The notes under the pieces are model-generated. The model had not been told where the DNA came from. It saw nothing but the letters and a program-made list of their open reading frames with translations, and ran no database searches. The translations under genes were made by a program, and so were the position numbers. A DNA stretch of 28,951 nt, from positions 1-28,951 of the IMG/VR virus record IMGVR_UViG_3300024518_000258; one strand, 5' to 3'. Every line of letters starts with the position of its first letter. Positions within the stretch are counted from its first letter, which is position 1. The DNA is from a virus. Shown here piece by piece: positions 15,401 to 22,089 of the stretch.

Positions 15401-17091
15401 TATGCACACTCCTTCTGTCCTGTATCAGGATCAATAAAACAAGCTACTCCATTAGGTTCTTCTTTAACGGCTGGTTCACTCTTATTTAAGATCCCATACC
15501 TTTTCCCTGCTAATCTAAAGGTGGTCACTCCCTTTAGCTTTCCTCTCCAGCCACGTACATATACATCTTTAAACTCCTCAAATGTTACATTGTCTCCTAT
15601 ATTTATAGTCTTTGATACAGCACTATCAATGTATGGTTGAATAGCCATCTGCATTTTTAGATGATCATCCACCCTTAAATCTTCTGTTGTTTCTGAAGAC
15701 AATCCGTACATAGCATAAACATAATCTTTCAATTTAATAATCTGTGGTCCTCCCTCTGTTATTAAAGTCCTATCTATTTCATGGTTAAAGACAGGTTCGA
15801 TACCACTACTAATATTATCAGCCGTAAAACTAATAGTTCCAGTAGGGGCAATACTAGTTAAGTGACTGTTTCTAATTCCCTGTTTACTTATCTTATCTTG
15901 TAAATCAGGTGGAAGATTTTTAACATATGTTCCCAGTAAATACTCTGGCTTGAACAAGGGGAATGATCCCTTCTCTTTAGCTATATCAGAACTTGCTTCA
16001 ATACTAGTATAGCATAAGGCTCTCCCTATTTTTCTTGTGAACCTTACAGCACTATCAGAACCATACCTTAATCCTATAAGAGTTAAACAGTTAGCTAGAC
16101 CTGTGATACCTAAACCCATTCTCCGTTTATTCTTTGCTTCTACTTCCTGTTCAGGTAGAGGGTAACGAGTGCGATCAATAACATTATCCATAGCCTTAAC
16201 CACATGAGGTATATCTTCCTTAAACAGATTGAAATCAAAGTGATCATCTTCTATATACTTAACTAAATTAAAACTACCTAGAAGACATGCACCGTATGGT
16301 GGTAACGGTTGTTCTCCACATGGGTTGGTTGCTTCTATAGTTTCACAGTAGTAGAGGGGATTATCTTGATTAATCCTATCAATAAATAATACCCCAGGTT
16401 CAGCCCACTCCCAGTTAGCTCTCATAATTTCATCCCACAATGCCACAGCATTTATTTCTTTATATACTTTATCATTAAATGTGAGGTGGAATGGTGTATC
16501 CTTTATAACACTCTGCATAAACTCATCCGTAACCCCAATAGATATATTGAAGTTAGTGAGTTGGTCTTGGTTCTGTTTTGCTCTAATGAATTGTTCTATG
16601 TCTGGATGATCCACACGTAAAACTCCCATCATCGCACCACGTCTATGACCAGCCGATACAATCGTTCTACACACAGCATCAAAGATGTGCATGAAAGATA
16701 CAGGACCACTAGCGGAGCTATCAAGACTAACAATACGATCACCAGCAGGACGTATATTACTAAAGTCATAGCCAATACCACCACCTCTCCGCATTGTTTC
16801 AGCAGCTTGCGTGGCTCTAGACATAATAGATTCCATACTATCTTCGATAGTTCCTGATACAAAGCAGTTATATGCTGTAACATCTCTTGGACTCCCCATT
16901 GCAGATTGAACTCTTCCTGCTGGCATAAACCTTTGATTTAAAAAGATTTCTTTTATCTTACCACGATGCTCATCATCATCTGACATAGCGGCAGCATTAC
17001 GACTAGCTGCTTCTTCAAAACTTTCATTAGGTAATCTATATTTATTGGCGTGTAGTTCTTCACAGGCTGGCACTTGTGGACCGTACATCAT
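15400..17091 (-). CDS. nrdJ: Class II (B12-dependent) ribonucleoside-diphosphate/triphosphate reductase
   Basis: The 563-residue protein reduces ribonucleotides to deoxyribonucleotides for phage DNA synthesis, using adenosylcobalamin. The pattern of catalytic residues is clear: Cys76 in AYNCFVSG, the ATNPCGEQPLPPYGACLLGSFNL motif with Asn256, radical-bearing Cys258, Glu260 and partner Cys269, and MRRGGGIGYDFSNIRP (about 100-115). C-terminal Cys551 and Cys562 could serve as the external redox pair. The short single subunit and the absence of any nearby nrdB or nrdG support class II rather than class I or III. It follows the DUF3310 gene with a one-base overlap. It works with ThyX (22456-23118) in dNTP supply. 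Confidence 0.9.
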   Translation of the reverse strand: MMYGPQVPACEELHANKYRLPNESFEEAASRNAAAMSDDDEHRGKIKEIFLNQRFMPAGRVQSAMGSPRDVTAYNCFVSGTIEDSMESIMSRATQAAETMRRGGGIGYDFSNIRPAGDRIVSLDSSASGPVSFMHIFDAVCRTIVSAGHRRGAMMGVLRVDHPDIEQFIRAKQNQDQLTNFNISIGVTDEFMQSVIKDTPFHLTFNDKVYKEINAVALWDEIMRANWEWAEPGVLFIDRINQDNPLYYCETIEATNPCGEQPLPPYGACLLGSFNLVKYIEDDHFDFNLFKEDIPHVVKAMDNVIDRTRYPLPEQEVEAKNKRRMGLGITGLANCLTLIGLRYGSDSAVRFTRKIGRALCYTSIEASSDIAKEKGSFPLFKPEYLLGTYVKNLPPDLQDKISKQGIRNSHLTSIAPTGTISFTADNISSGIEPVFNHEIDRTLITEGGPQIIKLKDYVYAMYGLSSETTEDLRVDDHLKMQMAIQPYIDSAVSKTINIGDNVTFEEFKDVYVRGWRGKLKGVTTFRLAGKRYGILNKSEPAVKEEPNGVACFIDPDTGQKECA

Positions 17092-17447
17092 TACTTCCTC
17101 TCCTTCATCTCTATGAGTTTACTTTGATACCATTCAGCTTTCTTTAGATCTTCTACTCCGTTCTTATATCTATACCTCCATAAATATTTCATAACATTCC
17201 CCTGTAGATAATACTCAAAGCCATCACCTAATGCCGCTGCGATAGCATCAATACATTCTATACCTGCTTGATTGTAGTGGATAGGAGAATTAACTATATC
17301 TTGAATGGTAGATCTTTCTTCAGTATAAGATTTATCTTCTTCCTGATCTTTATCTTTTGTTTTGACTGTAGGAATTGGTGAGCGAATACTCTGGTATCTG
17401 AATAGTTTATTCCAGCGTAATCGCACACAGTTATAAAATCTGTACAT
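17091..17447 (-). CDS. DUF3310 family protein
   Basis: The C-terminal 68 residues match DUF3310, a small phage family with no settled function that often lies near nucleotide-metabolism genes. They read IVNSPIHYNQAGIECIDAI, YLQGNVMKYLWRYRYKNGVEDLKKAEWYQSKLIEM. The N-terminal 48 residues are variable and charged, and they overlap the C-terminal part of the upstream gene in another frame by 154 bases. There is no ATG between codon 1 and the conserved domain, so either the long overlap is used or a non-ATG codon near codon 48 starts translation. The last base overlaps the RNR start. Confidence 0.82.
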   Translation of the reverse strand: MYRFYNCVRLRWNKLFRYQSIRSPIPTVKTKDKDQEEDKSYTEERSTIQDIVNSPIHYNQAGIECIDAIAAALGDGFEYYLQGNVMKYLWRYRYKNGVEDLKKAEWYQSKLIEMKERK

Positions 17448-17665
17448 GTTACCCCCACACTAGCAAAGAACCAAGACTTTGCTCTCTCTCTATTATAACT
17501 AATATCCTCATCTTCATTCCCTATCTCAGGCTTACTAGCATCTAATAATGCTTGTAATACAACAGCAATGAAGAGGCATTGTTCTGGCCTCTCCTTCTGT
17601 AGTTTCTTTTCTAAATTAAAAATTAAATTTAATTTAGGGTGTTCGTTGTTATGTATTTTCTTCAT
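17294..17665 (-). CDS. Conserved-type phage protein of unknown function, 123 aa
   Basis: The core ERPEQCLFIAVVLQALLDAS (about 25-44), RERAKSWFFASVGVTCTDFITVCDYAGINYSDTRVFAHQFLQS (about 59-101) resembles a small phage family seen beside DUF3310 and nuclease genes. It contains a helical, tightly packed region with the recurring R-A-x2-WF-x6-C/T-F-x2-VC pattern. The tail from residue 102 is very Lys/Ile-rich and lies over the DUF3310 N-terminus. It begins 17 bases inside the nuclease gene. No enzyme signature is visible. The core looks real because of its ordered composition. Confidence 0.62.
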   Translation of the reverse strand: MKKIHNNEHPKLNLIFNLEKKLQKERPEQCLFIAVVLQALLDASKPEIGNEDEDISYNRERAKSWFFASVGVTCTDFITVCDYAGINYSDTRVFAHQFLQSKQKIKIRKKINLILKKDLPFKI

Positions 17666-18014
17666 CGTAATAAAAATAATCTTCTAAAAATTGTTCCGCA
17701 TCTAGAACAACTAAAGGTTTTCTCCTATTCATTTTAATAAAAGCTAGTGGTGGAAATCTACTGTGGTTACTTGCTTGATCAAGTATCTTATATAGACCGT
17801 GGAACTTCTCTTGGTTCTTACATTCGATAGAGAATGGGAACAGATGCGAACAAGCTTGGCTTAGTTTAACATCTGCCCCATGTTCTCCCATTATAGCAGT
17901 AGTTATCTCTTCACGTAAGTCATGAGTATGATCTTCATCTAAATATTCTATGAGCTTTTGTCTAACCCAATCCTGTAGCTTTCTACCTTTGGCTTTAGCT
18001 GAAGATGTCTTCAT
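17649..18014 (-). CDS. PD-(D/E)XK-type nuclease, resolvase- or VRR-like
   Basis: The 121-residue protein has the arrangement of small phage endonucleases: KGRKLQDWVRQKLIEYL (about 9-25), then GADVKLSQACSHLFPFSIECKNQEKFHGLYKIL (about 46-78) with Asp48 and the Glu64-x-Lys66 pair forming the active site. The downstream strand LAFIKMNRRKPLVVLDAEQFL is also typical. A role in recombination, branch resolution or host-DNA breakdown is likely. The gene starts a few bases after the stop of the Cas4-like nuclease gene and overlaps the 123-residue gene. The fold call rests on the D..ExK pattern. Confidence 0.65.
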   Translation of the reverse strand: MKTSSAKAKGRKLQDWVRQKLIEYLDEDHTHDLREEITTAIMGEHGADVKLSQACSHLFPFSIECKNQEKFHGLYKILDQASNHSRFPPLAFIKMNRRKPLVVLDAEQFLEDYFYYDEENT

Positions 18015-18016
18015 GG

Positions 18017-18874
18017 TTATACCCCCATTTCTGGAACATCAGGACGCCTACTTACACGAGTGAGATATGTTATACCTTTCTTATATTCAAAGGCTCGTAG
18101 ACCATGACCATTGTTTGCATCAGACCAACAATCCTTTTTATAGGCACAATAAAAACAATTCAATCCTAGTTTATAATTACCTGACTTACCATCTGGTACA
18201 TCAGGATAACATTTAGGTGGTGGAGTTTTAGACTTAACCACACGCTTTAAGTATTTAATTCTTTCTCCTGTATCTGTTATTTCTAATTCATGTAGAGGCA
18301 TTAAACATAATTCACCTGTAAGTTTATTCATAACTAGAAAAGTAGCTTCTCTATCTCCCTCTGCCGTAGCATAGGAAGACAACTGATCTAGATACCCAAA
18401 TGGATCATCAGTATATAAGCTATGATCTTGGAACTTCTTAAAACTTATATGTGATGCAGACTTAACATCTGTTAGTATACCATCTACACGTCCATCAATA
18501 TGTCCCTTTACTCCTTCCAGTTTAGTTTCTTTCTGCCGATCTGTTACTGTATGTCCAGCTAACTCTGATAGACATAATACTAATTCCTCTATGATATGAC
18601 CATACAAGAATTTAATATAGTCATTATCATTAAGAGGTTCCTTTTCTATGTCCTGAAACTGATACCATAATTGTCTATCTGGATGCCCAACATTAGACAT
18701 CCTTAGTTTCTTAGGCTGGATATCTTTACCTGTAACAGCGTTCACTAACTGATCTTTAATGTTAGATAGGCATTGATCTATGATCTCATCCCTCTTCTTA
18801 TTAGATAGGCTACAACCTCCTTCATCTTTAAATAGGTTATAAATATCTGGTATTAATGTATCTATTTTTTTCAT
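18017..18874 (-). CDS. Cas4/RecB-like PD-(D/E)XK exonuclease with Cys cluster
   Basis: The 285-residue protein shows the ordered motifs of this nuclease family: FLYGHIIEELVL (about 89-100, G-x3-E type), VKGHIDGRVDGILTDVKSASHI (122-143) with Asp127, Asp136 and Lys138, then QLSSYA near 164 (Q-x3-Y). The C-terminal Cys222, Cys240, Cys243 and Cys249 (CYPD, CFYCAYKKDC) fit the Fe-S cluster of Cas4- and AddB-like enzymes. It probably processes DNA ends in phage recombination and replication. It is the first gene after the terminator at 18876-18920 and needs read-through or an unseen promoter. The HesB-type carrier is a possible Fe-S source, which is inference. Confidence 0.8.
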   Translation of the reverse strand: MKKIDTLIPDIYNLFKDEGGCSLSNKKRDEIIDQCLSNIKDQLVNAVTGKDIQPKKLRMSNVGHPDRQLWYQFQDIEKEPLNDNDYIKFLYGHIIEELVLCLSELAGHTVTDRQKETKLEGVKGHIDGRVDGILTDVKSASHISFKKFQDHSLYTDDPFGYLDQLSSYATAEGDREATFLVMNKLTGELCLMPLHELEITDTGERIKYLKRVVKSKTPPPKCYPDVPDGKSGNYKLGLNCFYCAYKKDCWSDANNGHGLRAFEYKKGITYLTRVSRRPDVPEMGV

Positions 18875-18875
18875 G

Positions 18876-18920
18876 GTAAAAATAAGGGAGAGTATATAAT
18901 CTAAGGCTATACACTCTCCC
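18876..18920 (-). terminator. Intrinsic terminator after the ssDNA-binding protein gene
   Basis: In the minus-strand transcript a 13-pair stem (GGGAGAGUGUAUA with UAUAUACUCUCCC, one G-U pair) closes a nine-base loop. It is followed directly by UUAUUUUU. It lies 15 bases after the ssDNA-binding protein stop codon. The plus strand has no T-run after the stem, so it works in one direction only. Confidence 0.85.
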
Positions 18921-18935
18921 TCTCCTAGTTAAAGG

Positions 18936-19409
18936 TTAAGCTGAAAAGGGGATGTCTTCAGCTTCATCGGAAGTAAAACCATCAGGGACAACAGCGAATG
19001 CGTCATCCTCTTCGGTTGTGTACGGTACTAATTCGGTCACTTGTACCGCACGTAAATCGGCAGAAACGCCAGTTTTCCCACCGAAATTCCACTCAAAGGG
19101 TTCGTATAAAACATTAACCTTTGAACCATTACCAATCATCGTCTCTGTAATAAGACGCTTGTTAGCGTCCACTACATTAGGCTGACGATTGAGATTACCC
19201 TTGTTGTTACGCACCTTACGTTTGAACGTAACAAAGTCTTCCTTCTCATCACCCTTATTCTTAATCGTAAGCCCATCCTTCTGAGCCTTCTTCTTATTGA
19301 GATCATCCAAGTTCCCAACATCAATAGTCCAGACACCATCGGCATCGAACTTGGTGTTAGGGGAAATGACTGAAGCCCAATAAGACGTACCTGAAATTAC
19401 TTTACTCAC
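18936..19409 (-). CDS. Single-stranded DNA-binding protein, phage type
   Basis: The 157-residue protein has an OB-fold-like N-terminal region (ISGTSYWASVISPNTKFDADGVWTIDVG) and a basic middle part (FVTFKRKVRNNKGNLNRQPNVVDANKR). A further strand region (GSKVNVLYEPFEWNFGG, ADLRAVQVTELV) follows. It ends in an acidic tail with EDIPFSA, similar in plan to T7 gp2.5 and to bacterial SSB tails. It coats ssDNA at the fork and its tail can bind polymerase or helicase. The start is GTG at 19409 with AAGGAG seven bases upstream. It has its own promoter and terminator. Codon use is unusual for the window: Arg codons are mainly CGT and Lys mainly AAG, which suggests high expression. Confidence 0.82.
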   Translation of the reverse strand: MSKVISGTSYWASVISPNTKFDADGVWTIDVGNLDDLNKKKAQKDGLTIKNKGDEKEDFVTFKRKVRNNKGNLNRQPNVVDANKRLITETMIGNGSKVNVLYEPFEWNFGGKTGVSADLRAVQVTELVPYTTEEDDAFAVVPDGFTSDEAEDIPFSA

Positions 19410-19438
19410 TGTGTTTCTCCTTCATAAAGGTTTGCTTG

Positions 19439-19451
19439 ATGATAACATCAT
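19439..19451. promoter_or_regulatory. Palindromic operator candidate at the ssDNA-binding protein promoter
   Basis: ATGATAACATCAT is an inverted repeat with five-base arms around AAC. It overlaps the -10 box of the ssDNA-binding protein promoter and the region just past it. The first eight bases (ATGATAAC) recur at 15133-15140 near the third promoter, which has a similar palindrome. Shared control of the two operons is possible. Confidence 0.35.
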
Positions 19452-19475
19452 ACCAAATTACTATAGGTTTGTCAA
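19447..19475 (-). promoter_or_regulatory. Sigma-70-type promoter (P2)
   Basis: On the minus strand TTGACA (19470-19475) is a perfect -35 and TATGAT (19447-19452) is one base off the -10 consensus, with a 17-base spacer. The -35 overlaps the final codon and stop of the HNH gene. The leader to the GTG at 19409 is about 30 bases and includes the AAGGAG ribosome site. This would start the single-gene transcript that ends at the terminator at 18876-18920. Confidence 0.82.
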
Positions 19476-19948
19476 GTTTTATTTTCTCCTTTCTCATGTT
19501 TCTCTAAAAAATCTAAAGCTCTTCTTATATTAGAAATCTTCTCCTCAAAAAATCCTAGTGCGGAGTTACACTTCCAACATATATAACCTCTAAACTCTCC
19601 TGTATTATGATCATGATCTAATACAAAAGTAGCAGTATATTTTTTCTCTGGTTTACGTTCTGCTAATAAGTCATGTTTACTTTTATGACAGATAGGACAG
19701 AGATAATGTTCTTCAGGTAGAGGATGAATAGTTCTTAAATATTCTACCCTTTTGTTATTTAAATTAACACAGCCATTACATATGTTACCTCGTTGTGATC
19801 CAGAATTATTATTAAATCTTATTTTAAAAGACTTAATAGGTTTTTCTATACCACATTTATGACATACTCTAACTCCATTAGAAGTATCTATAGATCTTTC
19901 ATCTTTAAAAAACTCCAGTTGTTCCTCGTTTAGTGTGTGTCTGCCCAC
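19472..19948 (-). CDS. HNH endonuclease, endonuclease VII-like
   Basis: The C-terminal VLDHDHNTGEFRGYICWKCNSALGFFEE (109-136) is the recombination endonuclease VII signature. The His/Asp cluster 111-115 and Asn128 are the catalytic positions, and CPIC (84-87) with CWKC (124-127) is the zinc site. A second cysteine pair set (Cys29, Cys32, Cys57, Cys60) looks like another zinc motif. It could act as a free-standing homing enzyme or as a resolvase. The start is GTG at 19948. Its first codons overlap, in another frame, a relic of the DNA polymerase 3' end. It is AT-rich and uses AAA and AGA codons much more than the flanking replication genes. Its end overlaps the P2 promoter. Confidence 0.8.
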   Translation of the reverse strand: MGRHTLNEEQLEFFKDERSIDTSNGVRVCHKCGIEKPIKSFKIRFNNNSGSQRGNICNGCVNLNNKRVEYLRTIHPLPEEHYLCPICHKSKHDLLAERKPEKKYTATFVLDHDHNTGEFRGYICWKCNSALGFFEEKISNIRRALDFLEKHEKGENKT

Positions 19949-19966
19949 GTTACACCTACCTTATAC
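19919..19966 (-). pseudogene. Relic copy of the DNA polymerase 3' end
   Basis: Read on the minus strand, 19930-19966 encodes YKVGVTWADTH-stop. The true polymerase end (20202-20238) encodes YKVGSTWADTH-stop. Thirty of 37 bases match, and the changes are at third codon positions except for one Ser-to-Val codon. Similarity continues 11 bases past the stop, into the region that carries a Shine-Dalgarno in the true copy (AGGAGG versus ACGAGG). It is embedded in the 5' end of the HNH gene in a different frame. The pattern shows that it once was coding. Confidence 0.82.
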
Positions 19967-20189
19967 AAGGTATTTCAGGATCATTTATACACGCAGGATA
20001 ATGTAGGTGTGCTAAATGTTTTATCTCTAGTATTTCATCAGCATCGTATGTAGTACCATCATAGTAAACACATCCAAACTGTAATTGATTAGTTGAAAAC
20101 TTATTAGAAACTATCTTTTCAGCTTCTTCTTTAGAGGTAGCTCTAATTATTAGACTATCTACTGATACACTGTAATATTTCTTAACCAT
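19956..20189 (-). CDS. Small protein of unknown function, 77 aa
   Basis: A strong AAAGGAGG lies seven bases before the ATG and only two codons separate it from the polymerase stop. The protein has a beta-type start (KKYYSVSVDSLIIRATSKEEAEKIVSNKF) that resembles small phage proteins with an alternating strand-helix opening. A Tyr/Asp/His-rich second half (YYDGTTYDADEILEIKHLAHLHYPAC) follows. Its end overlaps the polymerase relic, and the whole gene lies between the two copies of the polymerase end. It could be a cargo gene carried by the same recombination event. Function is unknown. Confidence 0.58.
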   Translation of the reverse strand: MVKKYYSVSVDSLIIRATSKEEAEKIVSNKFSTNQLQFGCVYYDGTTYDADEILEIKHLAHLHYPACINDPEIPCIR

Positions 20190-20190
20190 A

Positions 20191-20238
20191 TTATACCTCC
20201 TTTAATGAGTGTCAGCCCATGTTGAACCCACCTTATAC
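20191..20238 (-). repeat. Intact partner copy of the polymerase-end repeat
   Basis: This is the last 11 sense codons of DNA polymerase, its stop and the Shine-Dalgarno of the next gene. It aligns with 19919-19966 at 38 of 48 bases with no gaps, 272 bases away in the same orientation. The two copies flank the 77-residue gene. It is listed as a repeat because it marks the insertion boundary. Confidence 0.8.
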
Positions 20239-21842
20239 TCATTATCAAGTGGGCATTTAATATTAAATATTTCTTCTGTCTCCTTCATAGCCTTCTTAGT
20301 TATGGAACCAAACTCTTCTATATCTTTTTTATGTACCTCAAACTGGTACTCATCGTGGATAGATGCTACTAACTTTACATCCAGGTTCTCCGAATGTTTC
20401 ATCATCTGAACTAACCACTGCTTACAGATGATTGCACCTGCACCCTGAATAAGAGTATTCAAAGCTGAATGAAAACTTCTGATATGTAACTTCCTACCAT
20501 CTAGACCAGTGATAAGTTTCTTCTTAGCAGCTATGTCTATTCTAGTACGTAGTTGTTTTAAAGCAGGGACATTCCTCAAAAAATTATCTATAAGTTTCTG
20601 TCCATCAGTAGCCTTAACACCAGCTACCTTACCTATCTTCTCTGCACCAGCCCCATAAATTAAGGCGTACAGGAAGGTCTTTGCTTGATCTCTAGTCTTG
20701 AGGTTAGCCATGCGTTGATTGGCACTGTGGATATCACCTCCAATAACTTCCTTAATGTAGTCTTTATCTCCCATGTAGTGGGCTAGTGCTCTGATCTCTA
20801 AGCCTGACGCATCCGTTCCAACTAACTGATAGTTCTCTGGATCAGATACCGTCCAACATGAACGACACTCCTTACCATAGGGAGAGTATACGGCTGGTAC
20901 TTGTGCCATGTTAGGGCTGTTGTGTGCCATACGTCCTGTAATAGTACGTAGGGTCATCACCCTACCATGTACTCTACCATTAATATCAACAGCTTCAATC
21001 CACTGCTTGATCTGTGATACTCTCTTCTGTAAGAGAAGATAACGTGCCATTAGTTTTGCTTCAGGAAAGTTTAAGCTCTCTAGTATATCATCACTAACAG
21101 CTATGTTACCCTTGTCTGTCTTTAACTTAGGCTTCCATCCCTTCTCTACTAACCTTTCTGCTATCTGCTTACGTGAAGCAGGGTTGAAGGGGATGGACTT
21201 GGTTTTAGTTTTTAGTTGTACTATTGTAGGTGGAAATACCTCCTGTAGTTTATCTTCAATCTCTGTAGCCTCATCCTGAAATCTATTCATCAGGATCATA
21301 GCCTGTTGTGCATCTAAGTAGAAACCATTTTCTTCTTGTTTATCAATGAGATAACGTATCTTATGTTCAAGTTTAATAGACTGAGGTGAGAAGTCTTTAC
21401 CCTCTCCTGTAAGTCTACGTAATAATTTATATGTAACATCAACATCAAGGTTACAGTAGGCTAACATCTCCTGTGTATAGGTGGAGAAGTCTGTCAGTGT
21501 TCCTTTAGGAAATCCTAACCTATCTCCCCACGCTGCTAATGAGTGTCCCTTATCTCTGATAGGATTAAATAGTTGAGATAGGATCAGAGTATCAACTATC
21601 TTATCCATAGGTAGATTAGCATCAGTTAGTTTATTAATAATCCTTCCATCAAAAGATATACCGTTGTGCATATAGAATTTATCTATAGTCTTAGACCACT
21701 GAGGAAACTTAGTATAACATTCTTCTTGTATAAACTCTGTGACCTCATCAGTCTTAACATCTCTAGCTACCATACAGTGTATCTGTGTAGCATCCAGAGC
21801 ATCAGTCTCTATATCAAGTACTACTCCCTTGCTCATTGTCAT
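20202..21842 (-). CDS. Family A DNA polymerase with 3'-5' exonuclease
   Basis: The start at 21842 (MTMSKGVVLDIETD) has a GGAG nine bases upstream; a longer open frame upstream is not supported. It replicates phage DNA. Exonuclease motifs: Asp10-Ile-Glu12, Asn60-x4-Asp65 and YCNLD near 129-133. Polymerase motifs: GTDASGLEIRALAHYMGD with Asp344 (A), RDQAKTFLYALIYGAG with Arg384, Lys388 and Tyr396 (B), and SIHDEYQFEV with His496-Asp-Glu498 (C). Tyr392 stands at the E. coli Pol I Phe762 position. The 546-residue length lacks a 5'-3' exonuclease domain, as in T7-type enzymes. HNH genes lie on both sides. Confidence 0.93.
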   Translation of the reverse strand: MTMSKGVVLDIETDALDATQIHCMVARDVKTDEVTEFIQEECYTKFPQWSKTIDKFYMHNGISFDGRIINKLTDANLPMDKIVDTLILSQLFNPIRDKGHSLAAWGDRLGFPKGTLTDFSTYTQEMLAYCNLDVDVTYKLLRRLTGEGKDFSPQSIKLEHKIRYLIDKQEENGFYLDAQQAMILMNRFQDEATEIEDKLQEVFPPTIVQLKTKTKSIPFNPASRKQIAERLVEKGWKPKLKTDKGNIAVSDDILESLNFPEAKLMARYLLLQKRVSQIKQWIEAVDINGRVHGRVMTLRTITGRMAHNSPNMAQVPAVYSPYGKECRSCWTVSDPENYQLVGTDASGLEIRALAHYMGDKDYIKEVIGGDIHSANQRMANLKTRDQAKTFLYALIYGAGAEKIGKVAGVKATDGQKLIDNFLRNVPALKQLRTRIDIAAKKKLITGLDGRKLHIRSFHSALNTLIQGAGAIICKQWLVQMMKHSENLDVKLVASIHDEYQFEVHKKDIEEFGSITKKAMKETEEIFNIKCPLDNEYKVGSTWADTH

Positions 21843-22089
21843 AGACCCATTCTCCTTTATAATACAAACCATCCCAATCATCTTCCCAATACTCAACATG
21901 ATCAGGATCACTCTTTAGTATCCTCACTGGCTGTATACATAAGTGAGGATCACCACAACAACTCCCATCATCTCTTGGACATAAAGGAACTTCTTCTTCG
22001 TATATATATTTTTTACTCCTACTCTTTCTTCTTATTACTGACCATCTTTCTCTCATTAATTCTTCTGGTGTTCTCCAATCATAACTCAT
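21814..22089 (-). CDS. Cys-rich small protein of unknown function, 91 aa
   Basis: The N-terminal third is basic (RTPEELMRERWSVIRRKSRSKK). The middle holds CPRDDGSCCGDPHLC (Cys37, Cys44, Cys45, Cys51), a possible metal or disulphide cluster. The C-terminal third is acidic and aromatic (HVEYWEDDWDGLYYKGEWVYD). The charge split and the Cys cluster suggest a real product. It overlaps the HNH gene end by 11 bases and the polymerase start by 29. No family is recognised. Lying between an HNH gene and polymerase, it may be part of an inserted segment. Confidence 0.5.
   Translation of the reverse strand: MSYDWRTPEELMRERWSVIRRKSRSKKYIYEEEVPLCPRDDGSCCGDPHLCIQPVRILKSDPDHVEYWEDDWDGLYYKGEWVYDNEQGSST

Noticed and set aside
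17294-17447. Programmed -1 frameshift joining the 123-residue protein to DUF3310
   Set aside because: The frame relation fits a -1 shift, but no clean X-XXY-YYZ slippery site with a following stem was found; kept only as an option in the overlap finding.
20202-21911. Longer polymerase start at 21911
   Set aside because: The extra residues overlap most of the Cys-rich gene's end and lack a ribosome site; MTMSKGVVLDIETD fits the family start.
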